Below are positions 45,825 to 54,912 of a stretch of 64,000 bases of DNA, one piece after another (within the stretch, counting starts at the first letter, position 1; each line of letters opens with the position of its first letter). Under the pieces are notes generated by a model. That model worked only from the letters and a program-made list of their open reading frames with translations, ran no database searches and was not told the origin of the DNA. Source of the DNA: Mycobacterium colombiense CECT 3035 (GTDB lineage Bacteria; Actinomycetota; Actinomycetes; Mycobacteriales; Mycobacteriaceae). The stretch lies in NCBI RefSeq assembly GCF_002105755.1, contig NZ_CP020821.1:248001-312000 (forward strand). The letters run 5' to 3'. Position numbers and translations under genes: made by a program.

Positions 45825-46490
45825 CTACCGCGGCGTCCGGTGCAGCGCGCAGTCGCCGCACAGCGAACTCCCCGGCAGTCGATAGAAGAGGCAGCAGCTG
45901 CGGCGCCGGAAGCCCAACCCGCTGCCGGTCATCGTGCCGGCCAGCACGCCGGTGTTCAGCAGCGAACCGGTGACCGCGACGATCGGCCCGCGTAGCTCGG
46001 GCCGCGCCGCCGCCAACGCCTGCGCGGTCCCGACGAGGGCGGACGCGATGTTGCCGGCCAGCAGATCGGGCGCCACCTTGACCCGCAATCCGGCGGCGAG
46101 CGGCTCCATGTGCTCGCGCACGACGACGCGGTACAACGCGGCGGGCAACGACGAGTCGCGCTCGACCGGGTCGCCGACGGGTTCGGGCAGCCGCAGCCGC
46201 GCCCCGTCGTCGGCCCGTTGCAGCCGCGTCAGATCGGGGATGACGCCGTGGGCCAGAGCGCACGCGAGGACGGGCGACCACAGCCGGGCGGCGTGGCCGA
46301 GCTGAACCAGGGACGCCCCGACCCGGCGCTCCGACGTGCGGTAACGCGCGACGGTGGCGTCGATCAGGTCGGCGTAGCCGTTGGCGTAGGACCGGGCGAC
46401 CGGGTGCCATCCGGCGGCCCCGCCGCCGACGGTCACCGCGAAGAAGCCGCCGTAGGACGAGATTTCCGACAGCTCCGCGGAAATGTCCAT
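45825..46490 (-). CDS. FhuF-like ferric-iron reductase C-terminal 2Fe-2S protein
   Basis: A 221-residue protein ending RRSCCLFYRLPGSSLCGDCALH: the C-C-x10-C-x2-C cluster that ligates the unusual 2Fe-2S centre of FhuF siderophore-iron reductases. The remainder is alanine-rich and weakly conserved, as in the family. It may reduce ferric siderophore. ATG 46490 is chosen; GTG 46523 is an alternative that would approach the recA control region. Divergent from recA. Confidence 0.75.
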   Translation of the reverse strand: MDISAELSEISSYGGFFAVTVGGGAAGWHPVARSYANGYADLIDATVARYRTSERRVGASLVQLGHAARLWSPVLACALAHGVIPDLTRLQRADDGARLRLPEPVGDPVERDSSLPAALYRVVVREHMEPLAAGLRVKVAPDLLAGNIASALVGTAQALAAARPELRGPIVAVTGSLLNTGVLAGTMTGSGLGFRRRSCCLFYRLPGSSLCGDCALHRTPR

Positions 46491-46544
46491 CTGTTCGGGG
46501 GCGGGCCTTTCGCAATGTCGCACGCGCGGCGTGTCGAACTTGAA

Positions 46545-46560
46545 TCGAACACCTGTTCGG
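46545..46560. promoter_or_regulatory. LexA (SOS) box upstream of recA
   Basis: TCGAAC-ACCT-GTTCGG matches the mycobacterial consensus TCGAAC-N4-GTTCGA with one mismatch at the last base. It is about 107 bp upstream of the recA ATG. Confidence 0.9.
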
Positions 46561-46589
46561 CTACTGTGGTGAGCGTTCGGCCAGTCAAC

Positions 46590-46612
46590 TTGTCGGTGGC
46601 CCTCTCTAGTGT
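46590..46612 (+). promoter_or_regulatory. RecA-independent DNA-damage promoter of recA (RecA-NDp)
   Basis: TTGTCGGTG-N8-TAGTGT matches the published consensus tTGTCRgtg-N8-TAnnnT for damage-inducible promoters that do not need RecA. Confidence 0.85.
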
Positions 46613-46666
46613 CACCGACAACCGACCGATACCGGTCAGACGAACACCGACTATAGGAGAGGCACC

Positions 46667-47707
46667 ATGGCGCAAGCCCCCGACCGCGAGAAGGCTCTCG
46701 AACTGGCGATGGCCCAGATCGAAAAGAGCTATGGCAAAGGCTCGGTGATGCGTCTCGGCGACGAGACGCGTCAGCCGATCTCGATCATCCCCACCGGATC
46801 CATCGCACTGGATGTGGCCTTGGGCATCGGCGGGCTGCCCCGCGGCCGGGTCGTGGAGATCTACGGCCCGGAATCCTCGGGTAAGACCACCGTCGCCCTG
46901 CACGCGGTGGCCAACGCCCAGGCCGCCGGCGGCGTCGCCGCCTTCATCGACGCCGAGCACGCCCTGGACCCGGAGTACGCCAAGAAGCTCGGCGTGGACA
47001 CCGATTCGCTGCTGGTCAGCCAGCCCGACACGGGGGAGCAGGCCCTCGAGATCGCCGACATGCTGATCCGCTCCGGCGCCCTGGACATCCTGGTCATCGA
47101 CTCGGTGGCCGCGCTGGTGCCGCGCGCCGAGCTCGAAGGCGAGATGGGCGACAGCCACGTCGGGCTGCAGGCCCGGCTGATGAGCCAGGCCCTGCGCAAA
47201 ATGACTGGCGCGCTGAACAATTCGGGCACCACCGCGATCTTCATCAACCAGCTGCGCGAGAAGATCGGGGTGATGTTCGGCAGCCCCGAAACCACCACGG
47301 GTGGAAAGGCTTTGAAGTTCTACGCGTCGGTGCGCATGGACGTGCGCCGGATCGAGACGCTCAAGGACGGCACCAACGCGGTCGGCAACCGAACCCGGGT
47401 CAAGATCGTCAAGAACAAGGTGGCGCCGCCCTTCAAGCAGGCCGAGTTCGACATCCTTTACGGCCAGGGGATCAGCCGGGAAGGCTCGCTGATCGACATG
47501 GGCGTGGAGCAGGGCTTCATCCGCAAGTCCGGCTCCTGGTTCACCTATGAGGGCGAGCAGCTCGGCCAGGGCAAGGAGAACGCCCGCACCTTCCTGAAGG
47601 AAAACGACGAAGTCGCCAACGAGATCGAGAAGATGATCAAGGAAAAGCTCGGCATTGGCGCGGTCGTGACCGATGACGACGTCCTGCCCGCCCCCGTCGA
47701 CTTCTGA
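46667..47707 (+). CDS. recA: Recombinase RecA, without intein
   Basis: A 346-residue strand-exchange ATPase and co-protease that triggers LexA self-cleavage. Walker A GPESSGKT is at residues 67-74. The sequence runs uninterrupted through [14 protein letters not shown] (about residue 251), the site where the M. tuberculosis RecA intein sits, so this RecA is intein-free. GGAGAGG precedes the ATG. recX overlaps the 3' end by 35 bp. A LexA box and a RecA-NDp promoter lie upstream. Confidence 0.98.
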   Translation: MAQAPDREKALELAMAQIEKSYGKGSVMRLGDETRQPISIIPTGSIALDVALGIGGLPRGRVVEIYGPESSGKTTVALHAVANAQAAGGVAAFIDAEHALDPEYAKKLGVDTDSLLVSQPDTGEQALEIADMLIRSGALDILVIDSVAALVPRAELEGEMGDSHVGLQARLMSQALRKMTGALNNSGTTAIFINQLREKIGVMFGSPETTTGGKALKFYASVRMDVRRIETLKDGTNAVGNRTRVKIVKNKVAPPFKQAEFDILYGQGISREGSLIDMGVEQGFIRKSGSWFTYEGEQLGQGKENARTFLKENDEVANEIEKMIKEKLGIGAVVTDDDVLPAPVDF

Positions 47708-48194
47708 GCCCTCCCGCGAAGAGCAGGCGCGGGCGCTGTGCCTGCGCCTGCTCACCGCGAGAGCGCGCACCCGGGCTGAGCTGCACGGCCGGCTGGCCAA
47801 GCGCGGCTATCCCGAGGACGTCAGTGCACGGGTGCTCGACCGGTTGGCCTCGGTCGGCTTGATCGACGACGCCGACTTCGCCCAGCAGTGGGTGCGGTCC
47901 CGCCGGGCGCACGCCGGGAAGAGCAAGCGCGCCCTGGCCGCCGAGCTGCACACCAAGGGCGTCGACAACGACGTGATCACCGCGGCGCTGGCCGGGATCG
48001 ACGCCGGCGCCGAGCGGGACCGGGCGGAGCAGCTGGTCCGGTCCAAGCTGCGCAGGGAGACGCTGAACGACGACGACGCGCGGGTGACCCGCAGGCTGGT
48101 GGGCATGCTCGCGCGGCGGGGATACAGCCAGAACATGGCATGCGAGGTCGTGTTCGCCGAGTTGGCCGCCGAGCGGGAGCGCCGCCGGGTCTAG
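47673..48194 (+). CDS. recX: RecA regulator RecX
   Basis: A 173-residue inhibitor that caps RecA filaments. [19 protein letters not shown] opens it, and the three-helix repeats follow ([52 protein letters not shown] at the end). It starts inside recA in another frame, a 35-bp overlap that ensures coupled expression, as in M. tuberculosis. Confidence 0.95.
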   Translation: MTTSCPPPSTSEPSREEQARALCLRLLTARARTRAELHGRLAKRGYPEDVSARVLDRLASVGLIDDADFAQQWVRSRRAHAGKSKRALAAELHTKGVDNDVITAALAGIDAGAERDRAEQLVRSKLRRETLNDDDARVTRRLVGMLARRGYSQNMACEVVFAELAAERERRRV

Positions 48195-48233
48195 CCCGTG
48201 ACGTGCGGTTTCTCGCGTGGCGACCGGTCGCCG

Positions 48234-48239
48234 TACCAT
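48234..48239 (+). promoter_or_regulatory. -10 element of predicted leaderless miaB promoter
   Basis: TACCAT lies 6 nt before the miaB GTG at 48246. Confidence 0.5.
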
Positions 48240-48245
48240 GGCCCC

Positions 48246-49742
48246 GTGACTTCGATGGCAGCTCCGGCGCGTACCTACCAGGTGCGCACCTACGGCTGCC
48301 AGATGAACGTCCACGACTCGGAGCGGTTGGCGGGCCTGCTGGAAGCGGCCGGCTACCAGCGTGCGGTCGAGGGCGCCGACGCCGATGTGGTGGTGTTCAA
48401 CACCTGCGCGGTGCGGGAGAACGCCGACAACAAGCTGTACGGCAACCTCAGCCACCTCGCGCCGCGCAAGCGCGGCAACCCGGAGATGCAGATCGCCGTC
48501 GGCGGCTGCCTGGCCCAGAAGGACCGGGATGCGTTGCTGCACAAGGCGCCCTGGGTCGACGTCATCTTCGGCACCCACAACATCGGGTCGCTGCCCACGC
48601 TGCTCGAGCGCGCCCGGCACAACAAGGTCGCCCAGGTGGAAATCGCCGAGGCCCTGCAGGAGTTTCCGTCGTCGCTGCCCAGTGCGCGCGAATCCGCTTA
48701 TGCCGCTTGGGTTTCCATCTCCGTCGGATGCAACAACAGCTGCACGTTCTGCATCGTCCCGTCGTTGCGCGGCAAGGAGGTCGACCGCAGCCCCGACGAC
48801 ATCCTGGCCGAGGTCGCCTCGCTGGTCGACGACGGCGTCCTCGAGGTCACGCTGCTCGGCCAGAACGTCAACGCCTACGGGGTCTCCTTCGCCGATCCCG
48901 CCCTGCCCCGCGACCGCGGCGCCTTCGCCCGACTGCTGCGGGCCTGCGGCGACATCGACGGCCTGGAGCGGGTGCGGTTCACCTCGCCGCACCCGGCGGA
49001 ATTCACCGACGACGTCATCGAGGCCATGGCGCAGACGCCGAACGTCTGCCCCGCCCTGCACATGCCGCTGCAGTCCGGATCCGACCGGGTGCTGCGCGCG
49101 ATGCGACGGTCCTACCGGGCCGAGCGCTACCTCGGCATCATCGACCGCGTCCGGGCCGCCATGCCGCACGCCGCCATCACCACCGACCTGATCGTCGGAT
49201 TTCCCGGTGAGACCGAAGAGGACTTCGCCGCCACGCTGGACGTGGTGCGCCGGGCCCGGTTCTCGGCCGCGTTCACCTTCCAGTACTCCAAGCGGCCCGG
49301 CACCCCGGCCGCCGAACTCGACGGGCAGATCCCGAAAGCCGTTGTCCAGGAACGCTATGACCGGCTCATCGAGCTGCAGGAGGCGATCTCGCTGGAGGGC
49401 AACCAGGCGTTGATCGGCCAGACCGTCGAATTGCTGGTCGCCAGCGGCGAGGGGCGCAAGGACAGCCGCACCGCCCGGATGACCGGGCGGGCCCGCGACG
49501 GCCGGCTGGTGCACTTCGCCGTCGACACACCCGGGGCCGTCAGGCCCGGCGACATCGTCACCACGGCGATCACCGGGGCCGCGCCCCACCACCTCATCGC
49601 CGACGCCGGCGTCGTCACGCATCGCCGCACCCGGGCGGGTGATGCGCAGGCCGCCGGGCAGCGCCCGCGCGGCATCGGCCTCGGCATGCCCGCCGTCGGG
49701 CCGCCCGTCGGCCCGGCCGAACCCCTTGGATGTGCGCTGTGA
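48246..49742 (+). CDS. miaB: tRNA-2-methylthio-N6-dimethylallyladenosine synthase
   Basis: A 498-residue radical-SAM methylthiotransferase acting on i6A37 of tRNA, the step after MiaA (also in this window at 54909). Domains in order: UPF0004 ([13 protein letters not shown] with its three cysteines), radical SAM with Cys162-x3-Cys166-x2-Cys169 (GCNNSCTFC), and a C-terminal TRAM domain. GTG 48246 follows a TACCAT box by 6 nt; ATG 48255 is the alternative. A glycine/proline tail follows the TRAM domain. The next gene overlaps by four bases. Confidence 0.95.
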   Translation: MTSMAAPARTYQVRTYGCQMNVHDSERLAGLLEAAGYQRAVEGADADVVVFNTCAVRENADNKLYGNLSHLAPRKRGNPEMQIAVGGCLAQKDRDALLHKAPWVDVIFGTHNIGSLPTLLERARHNKVAQVEIAEALQEFPSSLPSARESAYAAWVSISVGCNNSCTFCIVPSLRGKEVDRSPDDILAEVASLVDDGVLEVTLLGQNVNAYGVSFADPALPRDRGAFARLLRACGDIDGLERVRFTSPHPAEFTDDVIEAMAQTPNVCPALHMPLQSGSDRVLRAMRRSYRAERYLGIIDRVRAAMPHAAITTDLIVGFPGETEEDFAATLDVVRRARFSAAFTFQYSKRPGTPAAELDGQIPKAVVQERYDRLIELQEAISLEGNQALIGQTVELLVASGEGRKDSRTARMTGRARDGRLVHFAVDTPGAVRPGDIVTTAITGAAPHHLIADAGVVTHRRTRAGDAQAAGQRPRGIGLGMPAVGPPVGPAEPLGCAL

Positions 49743-50365
49743 AAAAAGAAGTGAACAACGACGACGTACAGATCGGCGCCCTGCGCAGCGAGATCGAGGC
49801 CGCCGAACGCCGCGTGGCCCGCGGAATCGACCCCGGCCCGCGCGCCTTCTTCGTGTCGATCCTGGTCTTCGTGCTGTTGGCGTCGTTCATCCTGCCGCAC
49901 ACCGGCAGCGTGCGCGGCTGGGACGTGTTGTTCGGCAGCCACGGTGCCGGCGCGGCCGCCGTCGGGCTGCCGTCGCGGGTGTTCGCCTGGCTGGCGCTGG
50001 TGTTCGGGGTCGGCTTCTCGATGCTGGCGCTGGTGACCCGGCGCTGGGCGCTGGCCTGGGTTGCGTTGGCGGGCACGGCCATCGCGGGCGCCGCGGGCAT
50101 GCTGGCGATCTGGTCGCGTCAGACCGTGGCCGCGGGGCACCCCGGTCCGGGCTGGGGCCTGATCATCGCGTGGCTGACCGTGCTCGTGCTCACCTATCAC
50201 TGGGCCCGGGTGGTCTGGTCGCGCACCATCGTGCAACTCGCCGCCGAGGAGCAGCGGCGCCGCGTCGCGGCGCAGCAGCAGTCGGTCGGCCTGCTGGACG
50301 GCCTGGGCGATCCGGCCACGCCCGCACAGCCCGGCGACGACCCCGGCGCGACCCACGGGGCCTGA
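49739..50365 (+). CDS. Conserved membrane protein (Rv2732c-like)
   Basis: A 208-residue protein. A charged N-terminal helix ([19 protein letters not shown]) is followed by four hydrophobic segments: about residues 38-56, 78-98, 103-123 and 140-160. The C-terminal tail is cytosolic and glutamine-rich. No family function is recognised. It overlaps miaB (GTGA) and is convergent to the DUF349 gene 6 bp away. Confidence 0.75.
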   Translation: MKKEVNNDDVQIGALRSEIEAAERRVARGIDPGPRAFFVSILVFVLLASFILPHTGSVRGWDVLFGSHGAGAAAVGLPSRVFAWLALVFGVGFSMLALVTRRWALAWVALAGTAIAGAAGMLAIWSRQTVAAGHPGPGWGLIIAWLTVLVLTYHWARVVWSRTIVQLAAEEQRRRVAAQQQSVGLLDGLGDPATPAQPGDDPGATHGA

Positions 50366-50371
50366 CGGCCG

Positions 50372-51700
50372 CTACGGCTTGCGGCTCAGGGCCTCGACGG
50401 CCGCCTGCGCCCACTGTCGCCACTGCTCGGCGTTGGCCCTGGCCTCTTCGGCTTCCTTGGTGCGGCCCGCGGCCGCGGCCTTCTGCGCCTGCTGTTCGTA
50501 TTGCTCGGCGCGGGCCTGGAACTGCTCGGCCCGGGCCTGCGCCTGTGGGTCGGCCCAGCCCGCGTCGCCGGCGTCGCGCACCTTCTTCTCGACCGCGCGC
50601 AGCCGGCGCTCCAGCTCGGCGGACCGCTCGCGCGGCACCTTGCCGATCGCGTCCCACTTCTCGGTGATCGCGCGCAGCGCGGCCCGGGCGGCGTCGTGGT
50701 TGCTGGTGTCCAGCTTCTCCGCCTCGGCCAGCAGCGCCTCTTTGGCGGTCGCGTTGGCCCGGAACTCTGCGTCCTTCTCCGCCGTCACCGCGTTGCGCGC
50801 GGTGAAGAACACGTCCTGGGCGGCCTTGAAACGTCGCCACAGGGCGTCGTCGACCTCGCGGGTCGCCCGGCCGGCCGCCTTCCACTCGGTGAGCAGCTTG
50901 CGGAATTCGGCGCTGGTGGCGGTCCAGTCGGTGGAGTCGGACAGCGCTTCGGCGCGCTCGCACAGGCGCTCCTTGGCCTGGCGGATCCCCGAACGCTCCC
51001 GGTCCAGCTCGGCGAAGTGCGAGCCCCGTCGCCGGTTGAAGGTCTCCCGGGCCGCCGAGTAGCGCTTCCACAGTGCGTCGTCGACCTTGCGGTCCACCCC
51101 GCTGATCGTCTTCCACTCGTCGAGGATGGCGCGGAACCGGTCGCCCGCGGCCTTCCACTGCGTCGAGTTGGCGGCCAACTCCTCGGCCTCCGCGGCCAGC
51201 GCCTCCTTGCGGGCGGTCTGCGTGGCGCGATGCTCCTCGCGCCGGGATCGCTCGGCGGCGACGGCCGTCTCGGCGTGCTCGGCGATGGTGGCCAGCCGGC
51301 CCGCGAGCGCGTCGATATCGCCCAGCACCGCGGCCGTCGGCAGCGTCTCGGCCAGCTCGGCCGCGTGCGCCTTGATCTTGCGCGCGTCACCGGACCCGGA
51401 CGCCAGGCGCTCCTCCATCAGGGTGACCTCGGTGGCCAGGTCGTCGAAGCGCCGGCCGAAGTGGGCGAACGCCGCCTCGCGATCGCCGGCCTGCCAGGAG
51501 CCGATGATGCGCTCGCCGGCCGAGCTGATCAGCCACACCGTGCCGTCGTCGTCCACGCGCCCGAACTGGTGCGGATCGCTGTGCGGCGGCACCACCAGCG
51601 GGTGCGCGGTGGTGGGCCGCGGTGTCGGCCGGGGACCGGGACGCGGTCCCGGGCGCGGCGCGGGCCGAGCTGAATCGTCGCGAGGCTCGTCAGCCGTCAT
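50372..51700 (-). CDS. DUF349 repeat protein (Rv2731-like)
   Basis: A 442-residue, highly charged helical protein. After a Pro/Arg-rich N terminus ([19 protein letters not shown]) it carries repeated DUF349 units, each with a W-K-x-x-G or similar core: [32 protein letters not shown], and [16 protein letters not shown]. The unit [21 protein letters not shown] recurs with variations. Coiled coil at the end ([21 protein letters not shown]). Role unknown; some DUF349 proteins are linked to cell surface or nucleic acids. Confidence 0.82.
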   Translation of the reverse strand: MTADEPRDDSARPAPRPGPRPGPRPTPRPTTAHPLVVPPHSDPHQFGRVDDDGTVWLISSAGERIIGSWQAGDREAAFAHFGRRFDDLATEVTLMEERLASGSGDARKIKAHAAELAETLPTAAVLGDIDALAGRLATIAEHAETAVAAERSRREEHRATQTARKEALAAEAEELAANSTQWKAAGDRFRAILDEWKTISGVDRKVDDALWKRYSAARETFNRRRGSHFAELDRERSGIRQAKERLCERAEALSDSTDWTATSAEFRKLLTEWKAAGRATREVDDALWRRFKAAQDVFFTARNAVTAEKDAEFRANATAKEALLAEAEKLDTSNHDAARAALRAITEKWDAIGKVPRERSAELERRLRAVEKKVRDAGDAGWADPQAQARAEQFQARAEQYEQQAQKAAAAGRTKEAEEARANAEQWRQWAQAAVEALSRKP

Positions 51701-52021
51701 GCGCTCGTCACTACCCTTTCACAACCCTTCCGCGCGGTCCGTGCCCCGCGCGCCTGCCGCGCGTAGCGGCACCGTCTTCTGCGTCTGCCGGATGCCCGGG
51801 CCCGGGTTCGCCCAACAGCCGCTTAACAGTATTCAAGCAGCTTGCTCCGGCACGCGCCGCCGCCTTGCCATTCCCGACCGGCCCGGCGGTCGCGCGGCAC
51901 CCCTGCGGTCTGAGCGCGGGCGGGTACCGTCGTGCTATCGCGCCACCGCACGGGGTTCGTCGAACCCCGGTGAGCGTTGTCTTCGGCCCTCGTCCGGGTC
52001 GCACGTCGACGGGAGGTCACC
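51701..52021. other. Divergent intergenic region, DUF349 / EamA genes
   Basis: 321 bp with no gene recognised. It contains a 19-bp palindrome (51951-51969) and a GGGAGG ribosome site (52011-52016). Confidence 0.6.
51951..51969. promoter_or_regulatory. 19-bp perfect palindrome, possible operator
   Basis: CGGGGTTCGTCGAACCCCG has nine complementary pairs around one central T. As RNA it would fold with an 8-bp stem and GTC loop. It lies about 50 bp upstream of the EamA gene. It is not a LexA box: the TCGAAC/GTTCGA halves are in the opposite order. Confidence 0.5.
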
Positions 52022-52951
52022 ATCGCCAAGGTGGACATCGCGGCGCTCCTCGCGCTGATCGCCGCGCTGATGTCGGGCGTCGGCGACGTGATCCGGCAGC
52101 GCTCCGCGCAGGAAATCACCGACGAACAGGTGGGACACCTCGAGCTGTTGCGGATGTCGTTGCGCGACGCCCGGTGGTGGCTGGGCGGGCTCGCGGCGGT
52201 GGGCAGCTTCACGCTGCAGGCGGTGGCGCTGAGCCTGGGTTCGGTGGTGCTGGTGCAGGCCTTGCAGGTGACCGCGCTGCTGTTCGCCCTGCCGGTCTAC
52301 GCCTGGCTGACCAAGCACCGGTTGAGCCGGCGGGAATGGATGTGGGCGGTCCTGCTGGCCGGCGCGGTGGCGGTCTTCGTCACCGTCGGCGAGCCGGCCG
52401 CCGGCTACCAGCGGGCGTCGCTGGATTCCTGGGCGGTGGTCGCGATGGTGCTCGGGCCGGCGATGGCGTTCTGCGTGCTGGGCGCGCGCCTGTGGTCGGG
52501 CCCGCTCGCGGCGGTGCTGCTGGCCCTGGTGTCGGCGTCGTCGTGGGCGTTGTTCGCGGTGCTCACCAAGGCGGTCGTCGACGTGCTGCCGGACGGGCCG
52601 GGGGCGCTGCTGCGCACCCCGGAACTGTACGGCTGGCTGCTGGTCGCGGTGCTCGGCACGATCTTCCAGCAGTCGGCGTTTCGGGCCAGCGCGCTCACCG
52701 CGTCGCTGCCGACGATGACGGTGGCCGAGCCGCTGGTCGCGTCGGTGCTGGGGATCACCGTGCTCGGTGAGACGCTGGGCGCCACGGGGCCCGCGGTCAT
52801 CGCCCTGGTGGCCGCGGTGGTGGCGGTCGTCGTCGCGACCGCCGCCCTGGCCCGGGGAGAGGCCGCATCCCTGAACGCGGCCGGCGACGCGCCCGACGAT
52901 CAGGGCGATGTTGTGACGCTGATCGCATCGCCCGCGGCGGGCGAGGCGTGA
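52022..52951 (+). CDS. EamA/DMT-type membrane protein, copy 1
   Basis: About 309 residues with around nine to ten hydrophobic segments and the EamA-like pattern ALQVTALLFALPVYAWLT and TASLPTMTVAEPLVAS near the end. Probably a transporter or membrane protein like Rv2729c; substrate unknown. Alignment to its tandem paralogue puts the start at ATC 52022 (IAKVDIAALLAL against MSKVDVAALLAL), 5 nt after GGGAGG, suggesting a non-standard ATC start or a lost ATG. GTG 52031 and TTG 51977 are conventional alternatives. Confidence 0.75.
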   Translation: MAKVDIAALLALIAALMSGVGDVIRQRSAQEITDEQVGHLELLRMSLRDARWWLGGLAAVGSFTLQAVALSLGSVVLVQALQVTALLFALPVYAWLTKHRLSRREWMWAVLLAGAVAVFVTVGEPAAGYQRASLDSWAVVAMVLGPAMAFCVLGARLWSGPLAAVLLALVSASSWALFAVLTKAVVDVLPDGPGALLRTPELYGWLLVAVLGTIFQQSAFRASALTASLPTMTVAEPLVASVLGITVLGETLGATGPAVIALVAAVVAVVVATAALARGEAASLNAAGDAPDDQGDVVTLIASPAAGEA

Positions 52952-53189
52952 AAACGGCTGGCAGCGAACGGGCTTAGCCGTCGCGCCCGGCTACCTGTGT
53001 AGTTCTCTTAGAGTTATCCCACGCGTTACATAGGTTGCTGAAGTAATAGTTGAACGGTTACCTGCGGCGCAGTGAGCAACGTGTGGAACGTCATGAATTT
53101 GTAGTTGAACTGAACGCAAATTGTGCGTGTATTTGCTTGCGTTGCGGGGAAAGCTGGGTCGGACGGGTCGTGAGGCGGAGGGGTCGAGA
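52952..53189. other. AT-rich spacer between the two EamA genes
   Basis: 238 bp, visibly less GC-rich than the rest of the window, with no gene recognised. It carries two direct copies of TAGTTGAAC (53047-53055 and 53102-53110, 55 bp apart), and its 3' end holds a GGAGGGG ribosome site (53178-53184). Confidence 0.5.
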
Positions 53190-54167
53190 ATGTCGAAAGT
53201 TGATGTCGCAGCGTTACTAGCTCTGTGCGCGGCCCTGGCATCGGCGGTCGGCGACGTGATCCGGCAGCGCTCCGCGCACGAGGTCACCGACAAGCCGGTC
53301 GGGCATCTCGAGCTGTTCCGCATGTCGCTCAAGGACACCCGGTGGTGGCTGGGCGGCCTGGCCGCGGTCACCAACTACAGCCTGCAGGCCGCCGCGCTGG
53401 CGTGGGGCTCGGTCGTCATGGTGACCGCGCTGCAGGTGACGGCGCTGCTGTTCGCCCTGCCCATCTATGCGCGGCTGGCCCATCACCGGGTGAAGCCCCG
53501 GGAGTGGATGTGGGCGCTCGTCCTGGCCGCCGCGCTGGCGGTCGTCATCATCGTCGGCGACCCCGCGGCCGGTCATCAGCGCGGGCTGCTGCAAACCTGG
53601 CTCATCGTCGCCGTGGTGATGATCCCGCTGCTGGTGGCCTGCGTGGTGGCCGCGCGGCGCTGGTCCGGCAGCCCGTTCTCGGCCGTGCTGCTCGCGGTGG
53701 TGGCGGGTTCCTCGCTGGCGCTGTTCGCGGTGCTGACCAAGGGCGTCGTCGAGATGTCCGAGAACGGCCCGATGGCCGTGCTGGCGTCGCCGGAATTCGT
53801 GCCCTGGCTGCTGGTGGCCCTGGCCGGGATGATCTTCCAGCAGTCGGCTTTCCGCGCCGGTTCGCTGACCGCGTCGCTGCCGACCATGACGGTGGCCAAG
53901 CCGGTGGTCGCGGGGCTGCTCGGGGTTCTGGTGCTGGGCGAGACGATGAACGCCAGCGGCTTCAGGGCGTTCGTACTGGTCGGGGCGGTGGCAGTGGTCA
54001 TTGTCGCGACCATCGCGCTGGCCCGCGGCGAGGCCGCCACCATCGACCGGGCCGAGCGGGGGGCGGGTGGTGCCCCGCGGGAAATGCCTGCCCGAGAGAT
54101 GACCGAGGACGACGACTTCGGTCCCTTCAGTGACCGCCTGGTCGTGGCGGACAGCTTCCGCCGCTGA
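53190..54167 (+). CDS. EamA/DMT-type membrane protein, copy 2
   Basis: A 325-residue membrane protein, a close tandem paralogue of the gene at 52022 (shared VGDVIRQRSA, GHLELxRMSLxDxRWWLGGLAA, and SLPTMTVAxPxVA). About nine hydrophobic segments and a charged tail ending DDFGPFSDRLVVADSFRR. ATG 53190 is preceded by GGAGGGG at a 6-nt spacing. Possible small-molecule exporter. The substrate is unknown and neither copy is interrupted. Confidence 0.8.
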   Translation: MSKVDVAALLALCAALASAVGDVIRQRSAHEVTDKPVGHLELFRMSLKDTRWWLGGLAAVTNYSLQAAALAWGSVVMVTALQVTALLFALPIYARLAHHRVKPREWMWALVLAAALAVVIIVGDPAAGHQRGLLQTWLIVAVVMIPLLVACVVAARRWSGSPFSAVLLAVVAGSSLALFAVLTKGVVEMSENGPMAVLASPEFVPWLLVALAGMIFQQSAFRAGSLTASLPTMTVAKPVVAGLLGVLVLGETMNASGFRAFVLVGAVAVVIVATIALARGEAATIDRAERGAGGAPREMPAREMTEDDDFGPFSDRLVVADSFRR

Positions 54168-54207
54168 CGTCCGGACGGCACGCCGCACCAGTGCCGGGCC
54201 GCCGCGT

Positions 54208-54213
54208 TAGTTT
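54208..54213 (+). promoter_or_regulatory. -10 element of predicted leaderless promoter (54220 gene)
   Basis: TAGTTT lies 6 nt before the GTG at 54220. Confidence 0.45.
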
Positions 54214-54219
54214 GGTGGC

Positions 54220-54912
54220 GTGCTGAGCGCCATTGCGATCGTCCCGTCGGCGCCGGTCCTCGTCCCCGAACTGGCCGGGACGGCCGCCACCGAGGTGGCC
54301 GACCTGGCGGGGGCGACGCTTGCCGCGGCCGCGCTGCTGCCCGACCGCTGGGTGGTGGTCGGGACGGGACCCGACGACGACGTGCTGGGTCCCGACACGG
54401 TGGGCACCTTCGCGGGTTTCGGCGCGGACGTCCGCGTCCGGCTCTCCCCGCAGGCCGACGAGGCCGCCCCGCCGCCGGCCCTGCCGGTCTGCGCGCTGCT
54501 GGCCGGCTGGGTGCGCGGCCAGGCGCAGCCGCACGCCAGCGCGCAGATCCGCGTCTACCGCGCCGACCACGACGCCGGCACCGCGCTGGGCCTCGGCGCC
54601 CAGCTGCGCGCCGAGATCGACCGGCTGGCCGAGCCGGTCGGGGTGCTGGTGGTCGCCGACGGCGCGAACACGCTGACGCCCGCGGCCCCCGGCGGATACG
54701 ACCCGGACAACGCCGACGCCCAGCGGGCCCTGGACGACGCGCTGGCCGCCGGCGACATCGCCGCGCTGCGCCGCCTGCCGCGCCAGATCCTGGGGCGGGT
54801 CGCATTCCAGGTGCTGGCCGGCCTGGCCGAGCCCGGACCCCGATCGGCTAAGGAGCTGTACCGAGGAGCGCCCTTCGGGGTGGGCTACTTCGCCGGCGCC
54901 TGGCAGCTGTGA
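54220..54912 (+). CDS. Conserved protein, LigB/extradiol dioxygenase-like fold (Rv2728c-like)
   Basis: A 230-residue alanine-rich protein that starts [20 protein letters not shown], resembling class III extradiol dioxygenase-superfamily proteins in its N-terminal strand pattern. No complete iron-binding set is evident, so enzymatic activity is doubtful. Length matches Rv2728c. GTG start after TAGTTT. It overlaps miaA by four bases (GTGA), in the conserved Rv2728c-miaA-dapF-hflX order. Confidence 0.72.
   Translation: MLSAIAIVPSAPVLVPELAGTAATEVADLAGATLAAAALLPDRWVVVGTGPDDDVLGPDTVGTFAGFGADVRVRLSPQADEAAPPPALPVCALLAGWVRGQAQPHASAQIRVYRADHDAGTALGLGAQLRAEIDRLAEPVGVLVVADGANTLTPAAPGGYDPDNADAQRALDDALAAGDIAALRRLPRQILGRVAFQVLAGLAEPGPRSAKELYRGAPFGVGYFAGAWQL

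Noticed and set aside
51951..51969. LexA box at the 19-bp palindrome
   Set aside because: LexA needs TCGAAC before GTTCGA; here GTTCG precedes CGAAC, so the half-sites face the wrong way.
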